From contig NZ_SUKC01000007.1 in NCBI RefSeq assembly GCF_005047635.1, positions 38,856 to 102,855 on the forward strand: DNA of 64,000 nucleotides. The letters run 5' to 3'. A program made the translations under genes and the position numbers. Shown in pieces: positions 45,972 through 54,062 of this stretch; within the stretch, counting starts at the first letter, position 1; every line of letters begins with the position of its first letter. The notes below the pieces were generated by a model, which made no database searches, was not told the origin of the DNA, and saw only the letters and a list, made by a program, of their open reading frames with translations. Source of the stretch: Arthrobacter sp. CAU 1506 (lineage in GTDB: Bacteria; Actinomycetota; Actinomycetes; Actinomycetales; Micrococcaceae).

Positions 45972-46640
45972 TCAGCCGCCCTTGCGGCTCACCATTTCGT
46001 TGATCCAGATGGGCGCGAACGGGGAGGTGCAGTTCGGCGGCGTGGGATAGTCCTTAAGCACTTCGAGGCGTTCGCCGATGTCGAGCGCGCGGGCGCGGTG
46101 CTCGGCGTGCTCGATTCCGATCTGGGCCAGCGTGTGGTTCATGGCCCACTGCAGCCGGTCCGGTGCGTCCTTCATCTCCGCCTCGACGGTGTCCAGCAGT
46201 CCCGGCAGGTCCAGCCCCTCGGGTTTCTTGGCCACCCGTTCGGTGGTCAAGGCCCAGCCGGCACTGGCGACCACCGGGTCCGGATCAGCGGTCCAGGCCA
46301 CGCGCAGTTCTTCGGCGTGCGGGCTTTTCTTGACCACATAGTTCACCAGCCAGTCGTGCACCTTGGGAGCACGCGACTCGCGCAGCATCGCATCCAGTTC
46401 ATCTCGCTCGAAGGCCTTCGGCCGGCAGATCAGCAGTGCCAGCAGCCGGGCCGCGGTGTTATCCGTGGCCCACAATTCGCGGGCCAGATCCTGCTGGGTC
46501 TTCAGCCGCTTCGCCACCGCACGCAGCTTGGACAGGTTCACTCCGTGATCGTCGCCGCGCTTCTCGTTCGCCTCGCGCATCTTCGGATCTTCCAGCGTGG
46601 CCAACTCGGCCATCACCTCGGCCACCGTCGCCTCGGACAT
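45972..46640 (-). CDS. DNA alkylation repair protein, AlkD-like
   Basis: 222 residues, almost wholly alpha-helical HEAT-like repeats. VHDWLVNYVVKKSPHAEELRVAW and RLQWAMNHTLAQIGIEH resemble AlkD-like glycosylases that remove alkylated purines without base flipping. The ATG at 46640 is chosen because GGAGG lies 5 bases upstream; a GTG at 46661 is possible. Whether it keeps glycosylase activity cannot be read from sequence alone. Confidence 0.82.
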   Translation of the reverse strand: MSEATVAEVMAELATLEDPKMREANEKRGDDHGVNLSKLRAVAKRLKTQQDLARELWATDNTAARLLALLICRPKAFERDELDAMLRESRAPKVHDWLVNYVVKKSPHAEELRVAWTADPDPVVASAGWALTTERVAKKPEGLDLPGLLDTVEAEMKDAPDRLQWAMNHTLAQIGIEHAEHRARALDIGERLEVLKDYPTPPNCTSPFAPIWINEMVSRKGG

Positions 46641-46739
46641 CTCACCCTCCCGGTCACTCACGTCTGAGATTCAGCCTACTGGAGCAACTGCTCACGCCCG
46701 CAGTCCGGAGAGACAGATGAATTCCCGAATTCACTGGGC

Positions 46740-47801
46740 TCAGTACGGCCGGAAGCCGCGGGCGGACCTGCGCGGTCGGAAGTTGGCGGCGGGTCGGCGC
46801 GGTCGGAAGTTGGCGGCCGGTCGGCGCTGGACCGCTAATAATGGCCTGCTGCCCCGCCGCGTGCCAGCGTCAGAGCGGGCACGCTTTCGCAGCGATAGCA
46901 GCCTGGCCAGAGCGTAACGATCCACCGTTCCTGCCTTCTTACCCTGCAGCAGCCAATGGCCGATCATGTCGATCCCTTCCTGCACCCCGGTAACGGGAAT
47001 TCCAGTCGGGGAAATCTGGCGCCCCGGCGTGAACGTGACATCCCCCGGGGCGTTCGCATGGACTATGACATGGCACGTCATTTCAGCCCCGACCTTGGCG
47101 GTCAGCGGGTGGGTCTGGAGGACATCCATGTGAATAGGCCTCCGCCTCAGCCCGCGCGGATGGACGGAAGCCAGTGTCTCGCTATCGACCCATTGATATT
47201 GCCCGGGCTTCCAGAACTTGGAGTCGACATAGACCACCCGGTCCCCATTGATTACTGCGTGATCAACGTCCGCCACATGACTGCCCGGGAACCGCAACCC
47301 GTGGAGGATGCGCGTCCCGGGAATGGCCAGCAACATTTCCAGCGCCTGCGCCGTCCACCGCTCGCCCTCCACACCTTTGGCGATGTCCTCCCGCCGAAAA
47401 CGGGTCCACCCACTAAGCAACGCGTCGCCGGGTGCGCCGAAGACCAATTGCCGGGCAGTTGCCATGGACACCGCCTTGCCCCAACGCCGACCCACGACCT
47501 TAATGATCAGACAAAGAACCAGCACCAGGGCGACGGCGACCGGCCAGAAAGCGGGCGCGCGGCCGAACGCCACACTCGGCATTGCGCTCAAGAGGACCAG
47601 TGTCAGGGCAAATCCCAGCAGCATCACCCCGATGATGATCAGCACGCGCAGTGCGTTGTAGCTGCGACCGATCCGTTCCGCTGCTGGCGTCGGTGCGGCC
47701 AACCACGACAGCTTGTTCGGATCGAATTCCATGAAGGGTGAGTACTCAGTCGAGACCGTCGTCGGTCGCGGAATATCACCCGGCTCTCCCGGACGTTCCA
47801 T
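46740..47801 (-). CDS. NERD domain membrane protein with C-terminal repeats
   Basis: 353 residues. Two membrane helices (about 52-75 and 83-103) are followed by a nuclease-related NERD domain: GVEGERWTAQALEML, then DVDHAVINGDRVVYVDSKFW with the D...D-x-K pattern of restriction-like nucleases. The C-terminus carries the 9-residue unit RRPAANFRP twice and a third variant, giving a strongly basic tail. ATG at 47801 with GGGGGA upstream. Function unknown; NERD proteins may process nucleic acids at the membrane. Confidence 0.8.
   Translation of the reverse strand: MERPGEPGDIPRPTTVSTEYSPFMEFDPNKLSWLAAPTPAAERIGRSYNALRVLIIIGVMLLGFALTLVLLSAMPSVAFGRAPAFWPVAVALVLVLCLIIKVVGRRWGKAVSMATARQLVFGAPGDALLSGWTRFRREDIAKGVEGERWTAQALEMLLAIPGTRILHGLRFPGSHVADVDHAVINGDRVVYVDSKFWKPGQYQWVDSETLASVHPRGLRRRPIHMDVLQTHPLTAKVGAEMTCHVIVHANAPGDVTFTPGRQISPTGIPVTGVQEGIDMIGHWLLQGKKAGTVDRYALARLLSLRKRARSDAGTRRGSRPLLAVQRRPAANFRPRRPAANFRPRRSARGFRPY
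46747..46827 (-). repeat. Three 27-bp tandem repeats inside the NERD gene
   Basis: Units at 46801-46827 and 46774-46800 differ at one base; 46747-46773 is a diverged third copy. They keep the frame and encode the basic C-terminal repeats. Confidence 0.85.
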
Positions 47802-47971
47802 GCAGTTCCCCCAAACCACGTGAAGCAGAGACCGACAGTATGCCTCACGCTGCTCAGGGTGGCCCGAAAGATCCGGTAAAGATTTCCACCAGTGGTATCG
47901 ACGGGTGGCCCGTTCACTTGCCCTTCGGGCGGTGGAAAAGCTGAGGCGGTTTGTTCGCCGTCATGATGGTC

Positions 47972-49024
47972 CTAAACGTCTTGGCTCAGTACTTCCCGGT
48001 CCGCAGGCTGCCAGCCGAGCGCCGGCGCGACCTCACGTGCCGCGACGGTCAGGATCCGGCGCACCACACTGGCCGGGTAGTCGAAAGGCAGCGCGATGAC
48101 GAGCTCGTCCGCTGCGGCGAGCGCAACGTCGCCGGCGAGCGCTGCCGCGACCTGCTCGCCGGAACCGGCGGCCACCCGGCCGAACTGGAACGGCAGGTCC
48201 GGGTTGCCGCCTTGGCGCTGCGCGTCGCGGTCCAGCAACCACTGCAGTTCCGCCTGTTCCTGCGCATCGGTGTAGGGCGCAATCTGCCGGCTCACCGATG
48301 CGTGCGAGCGCCAGCCTGCCACCTTGGCATGCTCCGCCCGGTAGGCCTCGATGCACGCCAGCTGGGCCTCCTCAAAGCTCAGCTCGGTGACCTCGGTGTT
48401 GAGCGTGGAGAGCTGCAGGCCGAGCCCCTGCCGCCCGGTACGTTCGGCGCTGGCCAGCGACCCGGCACCGTAGGCGATCCGGCCGCGCAAACCCGGACTG
48501 ACCGGTTGGACCGGCAGCTCGGCGCCGGCCTTGGCGAACGGCACCTGCTCATCGGCAACGGCAATCGTCCGGCCTTCCACCGCGTGCAGGAACCGCTGGA
48601 CGCGCTCGTCCACTACGGCCCGCAGGCTGCCGTCGATCGAGCCGTATGCCTGCGCGAACGTTCCCTCGTTGTTGGAGTAGCCGGAGCTCAGCCCCAGTTC
48701 CAGCCGGCCGCCGGTCAACAGGTCCACGGTGCCGGCTTCCTCGGCCAGCCGGACGGGGTCCTCGAAGCGGATCGGCGTGACCGACGTGCCCACCCGGATC
48801 CTCCTGGTCCGCTGGGCGGCCGCGGCCAGGAACGGCAGCGGCGCCGAGAGGTAGTGCTCCAGATGGCGATGCCGGACGTAGCCGACGTCGTAGCCAAGGT
48901 CCTCCGCCAGTTCGAAGAGCTCCAGCCCCTCATCTAGGCCCCGGGACCGGCCGCCACCAATTCCGGAGTGCTCAACAAAGGCCAGGAAACCCAAGCGGAA
49001 GGGCTGCGGGGCGGCATCGGTCAT
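47972..49024 (-). CDS. LLM class flavin-dependent oxidoreductase
   Basis: 350 residues of the bacterial luciferase-like monooxygenase fold. FRLGFLAFVEHSG at the start, TRRIRVGTSVTPIRFEDPVRLAEEA and TGGRLELGLSSGYS are typical. They use FMNH2 or F420 from a partner. No flavin reductase is nearby. AAAGGA lies 9 bases before the ATG. Divergent from the kinase gene. Substrate unknown. Confidence 0.88.
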   Translation of the reverse strand: MTDAAPQPFRLGFLAFVEHSGIGGGRSRGLDEGLELFELAEDLGYDVGYVRHRHLEHYLSAPLPFLAAAAQRTRRIRVGTSVTPIRFEDPVRLAEEAGTVDLLTGGRLELGLSSGYSNNEGTFAQAYGSIDGSLRAVVDERVQRFLHAVEGRTIAVADEQVPFAKAGAELPVQPVSPGLRGRIAYGAGSLASAERTGRQGLGLQLSTLNTEVTELSFEEAQLACIEAYRAEHAKVAGWRSHASVSRQIAPYTDAQEQAELQWLLDRDAQRQGGNPDLPFQFGRVAAGSGEQVAAALAGDVALAAADELVIALPFDYPASVVRRILTVAAREVAPALGWQPADREVLSQDV

Positions 49025-49203
49025 GGAGTTGGTCCTTTTCGGTGGCTGGGCGCTGGTCTTCCAGTCAATAATGCGTGCGGTTCTACCGCGTCCCGGCGTT
49101 ACGTTTCACTACGTCACGGTCGGACTTACGTCACAGGCGGACGGGGGATTGATCCTGGCCAGGCGTTCGTTGTCACGGGGAGACCAGACGAGAGCAGGGG
49201 CCC

Positions 49204-49818
49204 TTGCCAACCGAAACCAGACACCGCCCACGTCTGCACGCGCGCAGGACCGTCGTCGTCCTCGGCATCGACGGGGCAGGGAAAACGACGACGGCGGCGG
49301 CGCTGGTCACGGCCGAGCAGGCGGCGGGCAGGGCTGCCCAGTTGGTGCGCAATCCGGCCGGACGGCGTTGGCTGTCCCGGGTCGCTGCACGCTGTGGCAT
49401 CGGCGTTGCGTCGCGCTGGGCTGACCGGTTCGAGTCAACGGTGCGCCTGATCAACGTGCTGACCGCCCAACTGCGGGCGGCCGTGTTCCCCGGCACCACA
49501 GTGATGGACCGACACTTGCCGTGCCAACAGGTGCTGCGCGCCGTGCGCGGCCTGCCCCGGGGACGATTTCTGCCCTGGCTGGTCCAGGTATTGCCACGGG
49601 CGGACACGGTGGTGCTGCTGGACCTGCCTGCCGCGGCAGCTCAGGCGCGGATCAGCGCGCGGGGTGAGGATTCCGAGTCGACGGCCTATCTGCGGGCGGC
49701 ACGCGAGGCGTACCTGCGGATGGCCAGGTCCTCGGGCTGGCGCGTGGTCGATGCGTCCGGGTCCCGCAGCGAGGTGCTGGATCGGGTTCTGGCCGCAGTG
49801 GCTCCGCCAGGGAAGTAG
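49204..49818 (+). CDS. P-loop nucleotide kinase, thymidylate kinase-like
   Basis: 204 residues. Walker A is GIDGAGKTTTA (residues 21-31) after a VVVL strand, and DRHLP is the DRY/H motif of thymidylate kinase-like proteins. It is unlikely to be the main Tmk, since the lid and dTMP loops are divergent. The TTG start at 49204 is weakly supported; no better start was found. It may act on a nucleotide or on a sugar-phosphate outside primary metabolism. Confidence 0.75.
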   Translation: MPTETRHRPRLHARRTVVVLGIDGAGKTTTAAALVTAEQAAGRAAQLVRNPAGRRWLSRVAARCGIGVASRWADRFESTVRLINVLTAQLRAAVFPGTTVMDRHLPCQQVLRAVRGLPRGRFLPWLVQVLPRADTVVLLDLPAAAAQARISARGEDSESTAYLRAAREAYLRMARSSGWRVVDASGSRSEVLDRVLAAVAPPGK

Positions 49819-50008
49819 CTGGAAACCCGCTGCCCGGAGGCTGCACTGCGTGTCCGCCCGGTGATAGCTACGCCCACCCGCCCGCCTGCAACGCCCCTCC
49901 CGCCCGGTAGCGGCACGTCCCCACCATGGGGAGTGCTCCCCATTCAGTTCATGGCGTCTTCGTGGAACAGTGGCCGAGGAACGGTTAACCACGGAGGGCG
50001 GAACGGGC

Positions 50009-50377
50009 ATGGGCAGCTGGCGGGTCAATCCGAGGCAGCTCCACATGGTCCTGGTGGATGTGGCCGCCGACGGCCAGTCGCTGGACAAGGCGGCAGGCGA
50101 CGCCGCAGCGGCCGGCGAGCAGGCGGCGTCGTTGTTTGGCAGCGCCGTCGACGTGGCGGATGCCTTCGCCGGGTTCTGGTCGCCGCGGCGCGACGTCGGC
50201 CAGCGGATCGCCGGCCTGGTCTACGGCAAGTCCCGGGTGGTGGCAGAGACGGCCGAGCTGTTCGTCGACGCCGACGGGCAGATGTCCGCTGCCGCGGCTG
50301 ACTTCGCCGAATCGCTGAATGCCGGTGACGCTCCGGTGCTTGCAGCGCGCGGCTTCGGCCCGGTGCCGCAGCCGTGA
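50009..50377 (+). CDS. Small WXG100-like protein (DUF6507 type)
   Basis: 122 residues, alpha-helical and alanine-rich, with VNPRQLHMVLVDVAADGQSLDKAAGDA and AGFWSPRRDVG; this looks like ESX/WXG100-like helical hairpins and the DUF6507 group. GGAGGG precedes the ATG. Its stop overlaps the next gene (GTGA), showing coupling with a DUF1023 hydrolase. A chaperone or secretion-partner role is suggested by this pairing. Function unproven. Confidence 0.75.
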   Translation: MGSWRVNPRQLHMVLVDVAADGQSLDKAAGDAAAAGEQAASLFGSAVDVADAFAGFWSPRRDVGQRIAGLVYGKSRVVAETAELFVDADGQMSAAAADFAESLNAGDAPVLAARGFGPVPQP

Positions 50378-52371
50378 CCACCAGGCTGGGCACTGTCCCT
50401 GAGCTCGATGTGCCCTGGGACCAGTTGTCGGATGCTGTGGAGGAGATGTCGCGGCGTGCTGCCTCCGCGGGCAGCTATCTGGTGGATGCGGGCGCTGCGT
50501 GGTCGGGGCTGAAGGACGCCTACCGGCAGCCGGATACCGAGCTGGAGGTCCACGCCGCGCTGACCGAGCTGGATGGTCCAATGCAGGAGTGGACCGCAGC
50601 CTTGGCCGCAGCCCGCGATGCGTTGGCAGCGTTCGTTTCCGCGGGCCGACCGCTGCAGGCGGAGGCGGAGGAACTGGCTGCCGCACGGCCCGCACTCGCC
50701 GCCCACCTGGCCACCGCGCTGGACGGCGACGGCGCACAGGGCGACAACCAGGCGGAGCGCGCCCTCCGCCGAGCGGAAGCGTTCAATGGCCGAATAGCCG
50801 CGCTGCGGGCTGACTGGCAGGCGCTGAGCTCCGAGACCTCCGCAGCGCTCAAGGGCATCAGCGGCGGCACCCTCGACTCGCTGCCGGCCACCCCGCTGCT
50901 GGCCGCCTCCGCTTCGCTCCCGGCGGCACCGCCGTGGGCCAGTTTTACCAGCGGCCTGAACGAGCGTTTCGGCCCGCTGACTCCGGAATCGTACCTGGCC
51001 TCGCTGACCGGGCTCACCGATCAGGAACTGCGCGACTGGGCGGCGGCCAACCCGGAAGGCGCTGCCTTGCTGGCCGCCAACACACTGCCGGCCTTGCGGT
51101 TGCCCGGCTCCGCCGAGGCGGTGATGGCCCAGGCCATGGCCAACGACGCCGCACTCACCGAAGCCGGGATCAGCGCCATCCGGGACGCCTGGAAGGGGCT
51201 GGCGCCGGATGACCAGGAACGCCTGCTGCTGCTCTACCCGGCGGTGTTCGGCGCGCTGAACGGGGTTCCGTTTGCCAACCGGATTCGCGCCAACACCCTG
51301 ACCGCCGCTGGCTACCGCGAAACGGTGGCGACCCAGCAGGAGCGGCTCGGCGCCAAGCCGGACCTCAACGACTACCTTGCTGACGCACGAAATACGCACG
51401 GGCATCCGCGGGCCGTGTACCAACAGGCTTACAACCGCTACACCGCGGATCTCGAGGATTGGCAGGCGGAGCACAACCGGCTGGCGACGCTGCGCTCGGG
51501 ACTGGACTTCGCCGTCGAGAATCGGCTGCAGGTGGTGATGCTCGGGCTGGAAGGCGATGGACGGATCGTCACCATGGACGGGGCGCTGGGGCCGGGGACC
51601 CGGACCATCGCCACCCTGGTGCCGGGGACCGGCGCGGACCTGGGCCAGCTGGAAGCCTACACACACCGGCTGGATGCGGTGAACGGCGAGCCCTCGGCGG
51701 ACACGGTCTCCTTCTACTGGCAAGGCACGGATCTGCCGGATGAGATCAGCGACAACATCACCGCCTCGTTCAACGAGGACGGCGGCCCGTTGCTCGCGGC
51801 GTTTGACCATGCGCTGGATCTGGAAGCCCGGTCCGATGCCCGGACCACGTACATCGGCTACAGCGCCGGCGGCTCGCTGCTGGGCACCGGCGAGCGCGAG
51901 GGCCTGGATTCCACCAACATTGTCTACGTGGCGCCCGCCGGCACCGGGCACAACGTGGGCAGTCCGGCGGACACGGCCAACCCGGACGCGAACCGCTACT
52001 GGCTGCAAACCCGCGACGACCCGATCTCCGCCGCACAGCTCCTCGGCGGCGGCTACCACGGCTCGTCCTTCTGGCGCGGCGGCAGTCCCACCGCCATGGA
52101 TCCGGTCCGGCTGGAGACCGGCTTCCTCGCCCCCGAAGACTCCGGCTCGCTGATGGGCGGGCACACCGACTACTTCCGGCGGGACTCCACCTCGGCCACC
52201 AATATCCAGGGCATCATCGAAGGCACCGAGGTCAGCCCCTACGTCGAGGACCAGATCCACCAGACCTACTCCGCCTACGGCCCGCTCATCGTCAGCCCGC
52301 TGGAGCAGAATCCCGAGGACTACGCCTATGGCAACCTTGAGACCGTGACGGTTGAAAGTCTGGAGAAATGA
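50374..52371 (+). CDS. DUF1023 alpha/beta hydrolase with helical N-terminal domain
   Basis: 665 residues. The N-terminal half (about 1-340) is long alpha-helix with an ESX-like character; the C-terminal half is a DUF1023 alpha/beta hydrolase with the nucleophile elbow GYSAGG (S497) and later acid and histidine candidates around HTDYF. No signal peptide is visible, as in proteins secreted by type VII systems. It overlaps its neighbours by 4 bases on both sides, so the three genes form one unit. Confidence 0.85.
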   Translation: MTTRLGTVPELDVPWDQLSDAVEEMSRRAASAGSYLVDAGAAWSGLKDAYRQPDTELEVHAALTELDGPMQEWTAALAAARDALAAFVSAGRPLQAEAEELAAARPALAAHLATALDGDGAQGDNQAERALRRAEAFNGRIAALRADWQALSSETSAALKGISGGTLDSLPATPLLAASASLPAAPPWASFTSGLNERFGPLTPESYLASLTGLTDQELRDWAAANPEGAALLAANTLPALRLPGSAEAVMAQAMANDAALTEAGISAIRDAWKGLAPDDQERLLLLYPAVFGALNGVPFANRIRANTLTAAGYRETVATQQERLGAKPDLNDYLADARNTHGHPRAVYQQAYNRYTADLEDWQAEHNRLATLRSGLDFAVENRLQVVMLGLEGDGRIVTMDGALGPGTRTIATLVPGTGADLGQLEAYTHRLDAVNGEPSADTVSFYWQGTDLPDEISDNITASFNEDGGPLLAAFDHALDLEARSDARTTYIGYSAGGSLLGTGEREGLDSTNIVYVAPAGTGHNVGSPADTANPDANRYWLQTRDDPISAAQLLGGGYHGSSFWRGGSPTAMDPVRLETGFLAPEDSGSLMGGHTDYFRRDSTSATNIQGIIEGTEVSPYVEDQIHQTYSAYGPLIVSPLEQNPEDYAYGNLETVTVESLEK

Positions 52372-53006
52372 CCATGCGGGAGTCCTTCCCACCGCACCGG
52401 CCGTCCCGTCTGCGCGGCAGAGCACGACGGCGGCCGCCCGGCTTCGCCGCGTCCCTCACCACCGCGGCTGCCCTGTCCGCCATCATCCTAGGAGGCTGCG
52501 CGATGCCGCAGGAGAACCAACCGCAGGAGAGTCAGGCAACCTCGCAGGACTACGGCCGCCAGCTGGAGCAGTTGCTGGCCCAGGCCATGGCGGAGGCCTC
52601 CTCCGCCGCCGACCTGAAGGTGAACGTCCTCCGCGAAGAGACCTGCCTGCGCCCCGAGAACGAACAGCCGCAGACCCAGACCGCCTGGATCGCCCGCGCC
52701 ACCGGCGAGGTCGCGGACACCGAGCAGGCCAACACGACCCTCGACGCTGCCGCCGGTTACCTGACCGCGCAGGGCTGGGAGCAGAAGAACGAAACGACCG
52801 CGCAGACCGGCGACGTGCGCAAACTCTACTTCCGCAACGGCGACCTCGGGGCCACCGCCGCCCACCACACCCTCGGCGGCCCCGGCACCGTGGTGCTCTC
52901 CTTCAGCAGCCCGTGCCTGGACCACCCCGAGGACCACCGCATGGTCCGCTCCGAACAGGACCCGGAGTACGGCAAGAACAGCCAGTACTACGACGACGGC
53001 GCCTGA
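52368..53006 (+). CDS. Lipoprotein, part of the DUF1023 cassette
   Basis: 212 residues with a basic N-terminus, a hydrophobic stretch and the lipobox LGGC (C44), so it should be lipidated on the outside of the membrane. The remainder is polar (Q/E/T-rich) and ends in a short acidic tail. ATGA overlap with the hydrolase gene. It may be an immunity or anchoring partner of the hydrolase; no domain was recognised. Confidence 0.75.
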   Translation: MTMRESFPPHRPSRLRGRARRRPPGFAASLTTAAALSAIILGGCAMPQENQPQESQATSQDYGRQLEQLLAQAMAEASSAADLKVNVLREETCLRPENEQPQTQTAWIARATGEVADTEQANTTLDAAAGYLTAQGWEQKNETTAQTGDVRKLYFRNGDLGATAAHHTLGGPGTVVLSFSSPCLDHPEDHRMVRSEQDPEYGKNSQYYDDGA

Positions 53007-53109
53007 GCCGCTTTCGGCAAACTTCCCGCCGCGGGCCGTCGCGTCCTTACCAGTCCGACCATTTATATGCAAAGGAATGAAACCCGGTTCCTTGCTGTTC
53101 CAGTCAGTG

Positions 53110-53147
53110 ACACCCCCTTGAGGGTGTACAAACAGGCGGTCTATAGC
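53110..53147 (+). promoter_or_regulatory. Promoter with an inverted repeat, upstream of the SDR gene
   Basis: TTGAGG at 53118 and TATAGC at 53142, 18 bases apart, form a fair -35/-10 pair. The -35 is embedded in an inverted repeat ACACCC-CCTTGA-GGGTGT (53110-53127), a likely operator. Confidence 0.55.
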
Positions 53148-53196
53148 ACGTCGAACCGGGCAGAGACCGCCGGAGCAGTGAAAAGGAGACAACTAC

Positions 53197-53982
53197 ATGA
53201 CTGTTCAGGACAAGGTCGCACTCGTTACCGGCGCAGGCCAGGGCATCGGCCGGGCCATCGCACTTCGTCTGGCCAATGATGGTTTCAACGTCGCCATTGC
53301 GGACATCGAACCGCAGCGCTCGAAGGGCGAAAGCGTCGTCGCCGAAATCGAGGCCCTCGGCCGCAAGTCTGTTTTCGTGGCCGCCGATGTGTCCAAGAAG
53401 GACCAGGTTGTTGCTGCTGTGGAAACTGCTGCCGATGCATTGGGCGGCTTCGACGTGATCGTCAACAACGCCGGCATCGCGCAGATCAAGCCCGTCCTGG
53501 AAATCACCGAGGAAGAGCTCAACCAGATCTTCAGTGTCAACGCCAACAGCGTGGTCTGGGGCATCCAGGCAGCTGCCGCGAAGTTCGAAGAGCTCGGCCA
53601 CGGCGGCAAGATCGTCTCCGCCGCGTCGATTGCCGCGATCCAGGGTTTCCCGATCCTGAGCGCCTACTCGGCCTCCAAGTTCGCCGTGCGCGGCTTCACC
53701 CAAGCCGCCGCCCAGGAACTGGCACCCAAGGGCATCACGGTGAACGCGTACGCGCCGGGCATCGTCGGCACCGGCATGTGGGAGCTCATCGACAAGGAGC
53801 TCAGCAAGATCAACGGCAAACCGATCGGTCAGAACCTGAAGGAGAACGTCGAGGGCATCGCGCTCGGCCGGATCGAGACACCGGAAGACGTCGCCAAGAT
53901 CGTCTCCTTCTTTGCCGGCCCTGATTCCGACTACGTCACCGGCCAGGTCCTGCTGGTGGACGGCGGCATGCTGTACAACTGA
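53197..53982 (+). CDS. budC: Acetoin/diacetyl reductase-like SDR
   Basis: 261 residues, with TGAGQGIG at the cofactor site, IADIEPQR (aspartate, NAD preference), NNAGIAQIKP, and the catalytic Y-x-x-x-K in AYSASKFA. It follows the layout of meso-2,3-butanediol dehydrogenase/(S)-acetoin-forming diacetyl reductase, including APGIVGTGMWELID. AAGGAG precedes the ATG. It has its own promoter and terminator. An alternative carbonyl substrate is possible. Confidence 0.85.
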   Translation: MTVQDKVALVTGAGQGIGRAIALRLANDGFNVAIADIEPQRSKGESVVAEIEALGRKSVFVAADVSKKDQVVAAVETAADALGGFDVIVNNAGIAQIKPVLEITEEELNQIFSVNANSVVWGIQAAAAKFEELGHGGKIVSAASIAAIQGFPILSAYSASKFAVRGFTQAAAQELAPKGITVNAYAPGIVGTGMWELIDKELSKINGKPIGQNLKENVEGIALGRIETPEDVAKIVSFFAGPDSDYVTGQVLLVDGGMLYN

Positions 53983-54006
53983 TACTCCCGCCTCTTAAAA
54001 GGGAAC

Positions 54007-54044
54007 GACGGCGTCCCTTCCCTTTCATGGGGAGGGACGCCGTC
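54007..54044. terminator. Terminator between convergent genes
   Basis: 16-base arms (54007-54022 and 54029-54044) with one mismatch and a TTTCAT loop, 24 bases after the SDR stop and 18 bases from the aldehyde dehydrogenase stop. Confidence 0.75.
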
Positions 54045-54062
54045 TTCGCAGTTGGGAAGGGT

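Noticed and set aside
49928-49941. GGGGAG-TG-CTCCCC palindrome upstream of the WXG100-like gene
   Set aside because: Short and G/C-only, about 68 bases before the start; too easily found by chance in such DNA to call an operator.
50221-52425. 734-codon minus-strand frame opposite the DUF1023 gene
   Set aside because: It runs across three coupled plus-strand genes with good motifs and has no recognised domain.
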